Of a DNA stretch of 64,000 bases, positions 30,701 to 38,212 are shown one piece after another. Under the pieces are notes generated by a model. The model did no database searches and had not been told where the DNA came from. It saw only the letters and a program-made list of their open reading frames with translations. How positions within the stretch are numbered: position 1 is the first letter of the stretch; the number at the start of each line of letters is the position of its first letter. Source of the DNA: SHZL01 sp963815185 (GTDB lineage: Bacteria; Pseudomonadota; Gammaproteobacteria; Xanthomonadales; SZUA-36); assembly GCA_963815185.1 (NCBI GenBank), contig CAWFGC010000011.1:124001-188000 (forward strand), read 5' to 3'. The translations under genes and the position numbers were made by a program.

Positions 30701-32277
30701 GCATGGCGGGTAAGCTGCGGCAGCGCGGCCAACAGCAAGGATTGACCTTTGGCCTCCTGTATGCGGCCGGGAATGACCAGTCTGAGCTTGCCGTCCTTTC
30801 TTGGGCGCGGCACCACCGGCCCGTCAACGGGAAGAGGCGCCAGCCCATGATGGATAATCTTGATATCGATATCCTGCCAGCGGCAGTCCAGTTGCCGCAG
30901 CATGTGGGCTGCCGATTCGCTGGGTGCGACCAATTTGACCTCATGGCGGGACAGCGCATCGACCCAGCCATCGGCCAGCCGGTTCCAGCTTGACGCATCG
31001 CGGTCGCCAAGGTCAGGCAGTAACTCATGCTGCTGCATTGCCTGCTGCAGACGCTGCTCCCGGCCAACAGCCAGCCAGGGTGCAGGGTGAACACCCAGCA
31101 ATGGCCAGCCGGGATAGAAGTCATGCAAAACCTGCATCGTGGGCAAGCCGGTTCGCAGTGCGTCCAGGCTGTGTCCAACCAGAGATGAAACAATGATCCT
31201 GCCGATGCCGTGACGACGTTGGATACTGTCCAGTATTTCGCGGTATTGTGAATTTTCCTCGCTGGAAGACCTGATCGGCGGATTCAGCCACCAGACCGCC
31301 AGCGGAGCTTTCAGCTCGTTGCCTGCGTACAGGCTCAGTCTTTGACCCGCGCCCAGCCCGGACTGCGGCCCTTCGGAGCGCAATTGAAAATGGCATTCCT
31401 GCCGGTCGGCTTCAATGAATGACTGCACCCACTGCGCTACGCCGCCTCCCCAGCTATGGGTGATATGCAGGCTGGACGGGGCTTCGTCGCTGGCGGGGTT
31501 TTCCGGCGCGCTGGCCGCCGTGGCCAGCCACTGTGCGAGGTTTGCGGTAAGATCGCCCCAAGGCGCAGCGCGGCGCTCCTCATGTGCCTGCAGCTCAGGG
31601 CCGTAATCATATGCGTGGCCGGCACTTGCTGCGAACAGGCTGTCGGATATAGCCAGGCGGCCGCCGTGGCGCTGCAAATGAGAGAGCGCCGTGGCCGTCG
31701 TTACCTGCTCATGAGCCAGCAACTCAATGGCCGACACGGAGAAAAAAAGCAAATGACCGGGCCACGTATCCAGCAAGTGCAAGTTACCCTTACCCAGAAG
31801 TCTGACCAGCTTGGCCATGTGTTCAAGTGCTGAGTGTTGACCCTCTGCATCGAGCTGCTGCAAATGCGAGACATCCAGGCCGGCAAAAGGATTCAGCTCC
31901 CTGCGCGCGTTACTGAGCATGCTCAATACGGCCGGCTCACCGCACTGGCTGGCGATTGCGGCCAGCGTTTTGGCGTCCTGAGCTTGCAATATCAGACCCG
32001 GTGCCAGCAGCAATAGCGGCCTGCCAGGGTAGACCGCGGCGAATTCCAGCAGGATCTCGCCAAGGTGTTCCCGCCCGACCGGCGTCGAAGGCGCCCAGAG
32101 CGGCCAGGTCAAACCGGCAATGCCATCGTCACCGGCCGGCCTGGCCACTGCCCGCGGGCGTGTATGAAGCCAAATCACCGGTTCCAGGGGCACATGGCTG
32201 CCGCTTTGCGGTTCCTGTGGGTTTGCAGGGGCGGTTGAGGTCATCGGCACGGCATGGTGCAATATTCGGGCTGGCAA
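27739..32277 (-). CDS. Very large multi-domain glycosyltransferase (GT4 - coiled coil - GT2 - GT4), about six frameshifts
   Basis: Pieces in successive frames join into one protein of about 1510 residues. From the N-terminus: an uncharacterised 200-residue part; a GT4-like GT-B module (about 230-660, with VIPGRIQEAKGQSLLLAALP and VVPETFSYTLSEMQQLGIPVIATRVG); a Gln/Glu-rich coiled coil with 18-residue repeats; SSWRITRPLRA, often seen before such GT2 domains; a GT2 domain (PVVSIIIPVYNQWEYT, IVVDDHSQDET, LLNNDTQ, EDTDLAFRVREAG); and a second GT4 module (VLVIDAYTPEPDQDSGSLRL to the end). Breaks near 30250, 29800, 29570, 29520, 29215 and 27950 all fit one extra base each. At the first break the frame continues as LAELQQAALAEQNARLR, so the two large open frames are one gene. 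It probably builds a surface polysaccharide or glycan; substrate unknown. An ATG at 32241 is an alternative start. Confidence 0.8.
30009..30116 (-). repeat. 54-bp tandem repeat inside the coiled coil of the large glycosyltransferase
   Basis: Two adjacent 54-base units (30009-30062 and 30063-30116) are nearly identical and encode an 18-residue unit with the core SLEQALSEEQEQRRQWV. A third, degraded unit precedes them. The unit keeps the frame and a helical Glu/Gln pattern. Such in-frame repeats can change copy number between strains, which would alter linker length. Confidence 0.85.
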
Positions 32278-32384
32278 CTTGTCAGACTGCTAGCATGGGC
32301 CCTGCCGGACAGCGACCGGCAGGGACGAAATGCCGTCATTATGGTCAAAGGCCGGGTTGATGTCACCCGGCAGCGGAACAATCA

Positions 32385-34739
32385 ATGGTTATGCCCCGGA
32401 GAACGAAGAAAAGCGCCGCGCGCGGAAAAAAAGGCGCACCAGCCCCAAAACATCGCTGGTTCGGGGGCATATGGCGTGTGCTGCTGCTGTCAGCGGGTGT
32501 ATTTCTCGGGCTGGTGGTGCCCTGGGTTCTCTACCTCAATTACCAGGTCACAACGGAATTCGAAGGCCGGAAATGGGATTTGCCGAGCCGCGTTTATGCC
32601 CGGCCGCTGGAGCTCTATCCGGGCGCGAGTTTGTCGCGGCCCGATCTCGAGCTGGAGCTGAAGGCGGCCGGTTACCGGGCATCCGCCTCAGCGGACAAAC
32701 CGGGGCTGTACCACGTCGCGGGAGCCAGCATCGACATCGACCGGCGGGGTTTTCGTTTTCCGGAGGGCGTGGAGGGAATGCGTCGCTTGCGGGTCACGCT
32801 CAGTGGCAATCACGTGGTGGCAGTGGCGGACCTGTCCACTGGCGCCAGCCTCGACCTGGTTCGCCTCGACCCGGCTGAAATTGCTTCGATTTACCCGCTG
32901 CAGAATGAGGACCGGACCCTGGTGCGGATCGAAGAGGTTCCACCGTTGCTGGTGACGGGCCTGCAGGCGGTCGAAGACCGGCATTTCAAGCAGCATCCCG
33001 GCATTGATATCAAGAGCGTGCTGCGTGCCGCACTGGCCAACCTCAAGGCCGGCCGCGCCGTGCAAGGTGGCAGCACGCTGACCCAGCAACTGGTGAAAAA
33101 CTATTTCCTCTCCGATGAAAGAACACTGGCGCGCAAGTTCAACGAAGCCGCCATGGCTTTGTTACTGGAATGGCATTACAGCAAAGCCGAAATTCTCGAG
33201 GCCTACCTGAACGAAGTGTATATGGGGCAGCAGGGCGCACTGGCAATTCACGGGTTTGGCCGGGCCAGCATGTTTTATTTTGGCCAACCGCTCGAGCGGC
33301 TTGAACCGCAGCAAATAGCCTTGCTGATCGGCATTGTGCGGGGCGCTTCGATGTACAATCCGCGTCACCACCCGCAACGTGCGCTCGAACGCCGCAACCG
33401 TGTGCTGGACATGTTTGCCGAAACGGGTTTACTCACCAGTGAAGAAGCTCGAGGCGCCGCGGCGCAACCGCTGGATGTGAGGGCCGCACCGCCGCCCAGT
33501 GGTACCCGTTATCACGCGTTCATCGAATTGGTCCGTGACCAACTCGCTCAGGTATACCGTGAGGAAGATCTGAAAACCGAGGGTTTGCGCATATTTACCA
33601 CGCTTTCACCGGTGGAGCAGGACAAAGCCCAGCATGCGGTCAGCGCAGGTCTCGAGCAGTTGCGGGAAGCAGGATTGCCAGCCGATTTGCAGGGCGCCCT
33701 GGTGCTTGCAGATTCAACCAGCGGAGAAATCCGTGCCCTGGTGGGTGATCGCAAGGCCGGCCGTGAAGGTTTCAATCGGGCGCTTGATGCGCGCCGCCAG
33801 GTGGGATCTGTCATCAAGCCACTGATTTACCTTCTGGCTCTGGAGCACCCCGCGGAATATAACCTCCTGACGCTGATCGATGACGCACCGTTGACACTGC
33901 GCCGGCCTAATGGTGACGATTGGTCGCCGGCCAACTATGATCGAATTTCTCATGGCAAAGTCACATTGCTGGAAGCCCTGACACGATCGTATAACCAGGC
34001 AACGGTTCGACTGGGCCTGAAAATCGGCGTTAACAACCTGCTGCAAAAACTTCAGGCGCTGGGCGTATCGGTCAAAGTCGACGCGGTACCATCCGTCTTT
34101 CTCGGCGCTGTCGAACTGACGCCCCTGGAAGTTACCCAGATTTATCAGTCCATCGCGGCTGGTGGCTACAGTGTTCCGTTGCGTTCGGTAATTGCCGCCC
34201 AGACGTCGAACGGTGGAGAGTTGGTACGCTATCCCTTGCGGCTGATGCCGCAGCCGGACCGGGAGGCCATCGGGGTTCTGAACTATGCGCTAACCCAGGT
34301 CGTCGCACAGGGCACGGCCAAAGCCTTGCCTGGCTTGTTGGGCGAATCCACGACCATTGCCGGCAAAACAGGTACAACCAACGATCGCCGGGACAGCTGG
34401 TTTGTCGGCTATACTCGTGACCGCGTGGGTGTCGTCTGGGTCGGCGAGGACGACAACCGCCCGGCCGGAGTCACTGGCAGCAATGCAGCGATGCGGGTTT
34501 GGGCGCGTCTGTTCAAGACCTTGCCTCTCGAGCCGGTGGATTTGCGTATGCCCGATGGTGCATTCTGGATGTGGGTGGACCCGGAGACACACTCGGTTTC
34601 GGCCGAGGCTTGTCCGGGTGCCGTCCAAATGCCGTTCGTAAGCGGTTCTGAACCAACGCAGATCAGTGCTTGCCTGGCGGCCCTGAACGGCAAGGATGAT
34701 GAATCTTTCTGGAGAAAATGGTTTGGCAAGAAAAAATAG
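32385..34739 (+). CDS. mrcB: Bifunctional penicillin-binding protein 1B
   Basis: The 784-residue class A PBP polymerises glycan strands and cross-links peptides. It has a basic cytoplasmic tail, one membrane segment (about 28-50), a UvrB-like UB2H region, and the GT51 domain with EDRHFKQHPGID, GGSTLTQQLVKN and EAYLNEVYMGQ. The transpeptidase domain follows with SxxK (VGSVIKPL), SxN (RSYNQATV) and KTG (AGKTGTTNDR). The UB2H-like part, absent from PBP1A, supports PBP1B. The ATG at 32391 is also possible. It is divergent from the large glycosyltransferase and overlaps the next lipoprotein gene. The frame is intact. Confidence 0.95.
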   Translation: MVMPRRTKKSAARGKKGAPAPKHRWFGGIWRVLLLSAGVFLGLVVPWVLYLNYQVTTEFEGRKWDLPSRVYARPLELYPGASLSRPDLELELKAAGYRASASADKPGLYHVAGASIDIDRRGFRFPEGVEGMRRLRVTLSGNHVVAVADLSTGASLDLVRLDPAEIASIYPLQNEDRTLVRIEEVPPLLVTGLQAVEDRHFKQHPGIDIKSVLRAALANLKAGRAVQGGSTLTQQLVKNYFLSDERTLARKFNEAAMALLLEWHYSKAEILEAYLNEVYMGQQGALAIHGFGRASMFYFGQPLERLEPQQIALLIGIVRGASMYNPRHHPQRALERRNRVLDMFAETGLLTSEEARGAAAQPLDVRAAPPPSGTRYHAFIELVRDQLAQVYREEDLKTEGLRIFTTLSPVEQDKAQHAVSAGLEQLREAGLPADLQGALVLADSTSGEIRALVGDRKAGREGFNRALDARRQVGSVIKPLIYLLALEHPAEYNLLTLIDDAPLTLRRPNGDDWSPANYDRISHGKVTLLEALTRSYNQATVRLGLKIGVNNLLQKLQALGVSVKVDAVPSVFLGAVELTPLEVTQIYQSIAAGGYSVPLRSVIAAQTSNGGELVRYPLRLMPQPDREAIGVLNYALTQVVAQGTAKALPGLLGESTTIAGKTGTTNDRRDSWFVGYTRDRVGVVWVGEDDNRPAGVTGSNAAMRVWARLFKTLPLEPVDLRMPDGAFWMWVDPETHSVSAEACPGAVQMPFVSGSEPTQISACLAALNGKDDESFWRKWFGKKK

Positions 34740-35238
34740 TACCTTATCGACTTTCCTGCCGGCAGTGATCATGGTGTCTTTGCTTGCCGCCTGTGCGGCC
34801 CCGACGCCGGCACCGGTCGAAGACCGGGAAGTGCAGCAGCAGGTACGAGAGCCGGCGCAGCAACAGAATGCTGGGGTGCAGGTATTTCCATTGCAGAACC
34901 CGGCGGTCAAGTCCTTGCTGGAACAGGCGAGGGAAGCTGAATCGGCGGGTGACTTTGAAGTTGCGGCGGTCTCGCTGGAAAGGGCGTTGCGTATTCAGCC
35001 CAGGGATCCGGAGTTGCTCCAGGAAATGGCGGAAATCCAGTTGCAAAAGAAAGACTATGAGCAGGCATTGAATTTTGCCATCCGTTCCTATGATACCGGT
35101 TCACGTGTGGGTGAAATCTGCAGCCGCAATTGGCACACCATCGGCGTGGCGCGCGATCACACTGGCGATAAGAAGGGTGCTGAGGAAGCGGAGCAACGCG
35201 CCGGCGAGTGCGTGAGCGCAAAACCAAAGAGCTATTAG
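34723..35238 (+). CDS. LpoP-like TPR lipoprotein, putative PBP1B activator
   Basis: From the TTG at 34723 (preceded by TGGAG at good spacing) the 171-residue product has a lipoprotein signal, MARKNSTLSTFLPAV then MVSLLAAC, so it should be anchored in a membrane facing the periplasm. A Pro/Gln-rich linker follows and then about two TPR-like helical pairs (LLEQAREAESAGDFEVAAVS and LLQEMAEIQLQKKDYEQAL). In Pseudomonas aeruginosa the PBP1B activator LpoP is a TPR lipoprotein encoded beside the PBP1B gene, and this gene overlaps mrcB, so the same job is inferred. Its TAG stop at 35236-35238 lies in the left arm of the family 2 repeat. An ATG at 34696 would extend the protein but spoil the signal peptide. 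Confidence 0.78.
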   Translation: MARKNSTLSTFLPAVIMVSLLAACAAPTPAPVEDREVQQQVREPAQQQNAGVQVFPLQNPAVKSLLEQAREAESAGDFEVAAVSLERALRIQPRDPELLQEMAEIQLQKKDYEQALNFAIRSYDTGSRVGEICSRNWHTIGVARDHTGDKKGAEEAEQRAGECVSAKPKSY

Positions 35239-35287
35239 TGGCCTGTATCACCCAGATCACTACCGCTTTGGCTGATACAGGCCACTA
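35236..35287. repeat. Family 2 palindrome, copy 2
   Basis: A perfect 15-bp inverted pair, TAGTGGCCTGTATCA (35236-35250) and its complement (35273-35287), encloses a 22-base loop. The arms match the ends of the element at 21335-21502 apart from T for A in one position, changed on both arms. It supplies the stop codon of the preceding gene and ends 9 bases before the yoaA start. There is no T-run, so it is not an obvious terminator. Confidence 0.85.
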
Positions 35288-35296
35288 GCGATTGCC

Positions 35297-37235
35297 GTGG
35301 CACAGCGTGATGTGAAGCGCGCCGGTGAGTTACTGGACGCCGGCGGACCATTTTTCGCGCATTTGTCGGGTTTCGCGCCGCGCGCTGAACAGATCCGCAT
35401 GGCGGAAGCAGTTGAGCGCGTGCTCAGCGAGAAAGGAACACTGGTCGTCGAAGCAGGCACCGGGATTGGCAAGACCCTGGCTTACCTGGTTCCGGTCTTG
35501 CTCAGTGGTGAACGCACCATCATCTCCACTGGCACCAAGACCCTGCAGGATCAGCTCTACTTCCGCGACCTTCCCATCGTAATCGAAGCGCTTGGCCTGA
35601 ACGTCCACAAGGCACTGCTGAAGGGCCGTGCCAATTACCTGTGCCTGCACCGTATGGACCTGGCCAGGAAGGATGGCCGCCTGCCCAGCCGCGAGGCTGT
35701 CGACGAACTCGAAGCGGTAGTCGACTGGTCCGCGCGCAGCATGGATGGCGATCTCTCCATTGCGCCGGTGATTTCCGAGCAAAGTGGCTTGCTGCCGCTG
35801 GTTACTTCAACAGTGGATAACTGTCTCGGCGCGGAATGCCCGCAATTTGATCGATGTTTCGTCGTGCAGGCCCGGCGGCAGGCCCAGGAAGCCGACCTTG
35901 TGGTGGTCAACCATCATCTCCTGTTCGCCGATATGGCAATCAAGCAAAGTGGATTCGGCGAAGTGCTGCCCGGCGCAGCGGCATTCATTATTGACGAGGC
36001 GCATCAGGCGCCCGAGACCGCATCACGTTTTTTCAGCGTCACTTTATCGTCCCGGCAAGTCGAAGATTTGTGCCGGGATCTGACCGCCGAATGCGGTGAA
36101 TTGACCGGTGCGCTTGGGCTGTTGCGGGACCCGCTGGCCGACTGCCTGCAGAAACTGCGGGAACTGATTTTGGTGGCCGACGAGCGTTTGCCCGACAGGG
36201 GAACATGGAACGAGCTGACGGCCGATGATGCAATCCGCTCCGCGTTGCAGGGCCTGGACCGGTCATTGGGGCAGTTGTGTCATGCCCTGGGGCAAATTGA
36301 AGGCCGTTCGCGCGCGATGGACAGTGCGATAGATCGAGCTCGCGCCCTGCTGTCGTGCCTGGATTGCTTCGATGCACAGGCAACAGCGGATGAAGTGCGC
36401 TGGTTCGAACGGCGTGGCCGCGGTTTTGCGCTGCATATCACGCCGCTCGAGGTCGCATCGGCCTTCAGTGTATTTCGCGAAAGCAGTGACGCCGCATGGT
36501 TGTTCACTTCCGCGACACTGGCTGTGGGTGGGGATTTCAGCCATTTCACGCGACAACTTGGCCTGCAGGCAGCCGCTACCTTGCTGCTGGATTCTCCTTT
36601 TGATTATCCGGGGCACGCACTGATGTGGCTGCCGGCAGGGCCTGCCCGAGCCTCGTGACCCGCAGTTCGTGGAGCGTGTTCTGGATCTGGCGGTACCCTT
36701 GCTGGAAGCCAGCCAGGGCAGGGCGTTTTTGTTGTTCACTTCCCACCGGTCCTTGCGCCGCGCGGCCGAACTGCTGGCGGAGCGCACCCATTTTCCGCTG
36801 TTTGTGCAGGGCCGGCAGCCGCGCAGCCTTTTGCTCGAGGCATTCAGAACTTCAGGCACCGGCGTACTTCTGGGCTCGGCCAGTTTCTGGGAAGGTGTGG
36901 ACGTAATCGGTGATGCGCTTACACTGGTGCTGATCGACAAGTTGCCGTTCGCTGCACCGGACGACCCGGTGATCGAAGCACGCAGTGAGCTGCTGCGTCA
37001 CTCAGGAGGTAATCCGTTCATGCAACTGTTTCTGCCGGAGGCGGTCATTGCGTTGAAACAGGGTGCGGGACGGTTGATCCGGGATGTCAACGATCGGGGA
37101 GTGTTGGTCATTTGCGATCCGCGTATACGCACCCGGTCATACGGCCGGGTATTCCTGGAAAGCCTGCCGCCGATGCGCCAGGCCGAAAACCAGTCGGAAG
37201 TGGAGCAATTCCTGCGTGAATCCCAGCGTAACTAA
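35297..37235 (+). CDS. yoaA: ATP-dependent DNA helicase YoaA/DinG family (one frameshift)
   Basis: This is an XPD-like superfamily 2 iron-sulfur helicase. Walker A appears as VEAGTGIGKTLAYLVP, four cysteines of the Fe-S cluster in YLCLHR and CLGAECPQFDRCF, then VVNHHLLFAD and the DEAH box FIIDEAHQAPE. The frame breaks at about 36635-36640: one extra G in GGGCC turns LPAGLPEPRDPQF into an early stop. The remainder (36669-37235) holds SASFWEGVDVIGDAL and AGRLIRDVNDRGVLVICD, the late motifs. Repaired length is 645 residues, close to YoaA of E. coli. Direct linkage to tsaB, as in E. coli, favours YoaA over DinG. The start is GTG. Confidence 0.92.
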
Positions 37236-37934
37236 TTTGTTGGCGATCGAAACGTCAAGCGAAGCCTGCTCGGTTGCCGTGACCATTGGTGGTGAGATCC
37301 TGCAAAGGCATTTGCATGCGCCATTACGGCATGCCGAGCTGTTGTTGCCGGCGGTGCGTTCGCTGCTCGATGAGGCAGATATGCCATTGGGCAACATGGA
37401 TGCCATTGTTTTCGGACGCGGCCCCGGCAGTTTTACCAGCCTGCGCATCGGCATTGGTGTGGTGCAAGGTCTGGCCTGGGGCGCGGATTTGCCGGTGATA
37501 CCGGTTTCTTCACTGGCAGCAGTTGCGCAGCAGGCCTTGGGCCGTGACTCCCGATCCGAGCCGGATTCACTCCTGCGTTACGTTCTGGTGGCCATGGATG
37601 CCCGCATGTCCGAGGTGTTTCATTGCACCTACGCTATCAGCGACGCGGAATTGCTGGTTCCCGAGTCGCCCGAATCCGTATCCGCGCCCGCGGCTGTGAC
37701 CGTCACCGACGCGCGAGCATGACCGTTGGCGCAGGCAACGGCTTCGAACGCTACGCCGAACTGGGCAGCCTGGGCTCGAGCCTGAGGCATGTGCGAGCTG
37801 AACTCCTGCCGCGTGCCGCCGCACTGTTACCTCTGGCCCAACAATGGCTGAAAACCCATGAGCCGCTGCCCGCTGCTGAGGCGCAACCTGTCTACATCCG
37901 CAACCAGGTCGCAGACAAACCAACTGCCAATTGA
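37216..37934 (+). CDS. tsaB: tRNA threonylcarbamoyladenosine synthesis protein TsaB (one frameshift)
   Basis: TsaB partners TsaD and TsaE to make t6A37 on ANN-reading tRNAs and is usually essential. The start is GTG at 37216, inside the end of yoaA, giving VNPSVTNLLAIETSSEACSV, the ASKHA phosphate-1 motif. GRGPGSFTSLRIGIGVVQGLA follows. The first frame stops at 37722 after VTVTDARA. The next frame continues with GAGNGFERYAELGS and ends at 37934, so one base appears to be missing near 37710-37722. Repaired length is about 239 residues, normal. Breakage of an essential gene supports a base error, not decay. Confidence 0.92.
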
Positions 37935-38002
37935 AAATCCTGCTTTGGCTCCCAGCAGGCTGATGCTCCAACCATGCCTGCATGACGGGTCTGCATTTCA
38001 GT

Positions 38003-38125
38003 GTGGCACAAGCCGGTTTCGGAGCAAGGACTCTGCTTTCAGGACCGTTTTGAAACAGGATGTTTCAAGAAGAGGCCGCTCATGAGATGGCTATTTAGCC
38101 GTGTCCTGAAAGCAGAGTCCTTGCT
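38003..38125 (+). repeat. Family 1 inverted repeat, copy B
   Basis: Between the convergent ends of tsaB and the glycosyltransferase lies a segment that begins TGGCACAAGCCGGT, like copy A read on its minus strand. A perfect 21-bp stem starting CAAGGACTCTGC (38025-38045 with 38103-38123) follows, and inside it the hairpin GAAACAGGATGTTTC. Against copy A the stem differs at three positions, and each change is matched on the other arm. The rest of the 278-base gap (37935-38212) shows no gene. Confidence 0.9.
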
Positions 38126-38212
38126 GCGAAGCGGCGCGCCATGGAAAGCAGTACCCTGAAGAGGACAGTTGTGAGCAAACCTGCTGAAAACCAAAGCTCC
38201 AGCTTGAAAAGA

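Noticed and set aside
30139..30993. A 284-codon plus-strand open frame
   Set aside because: It is antisense to the GT4 module of the large glycosyltransferase, which is well supported.
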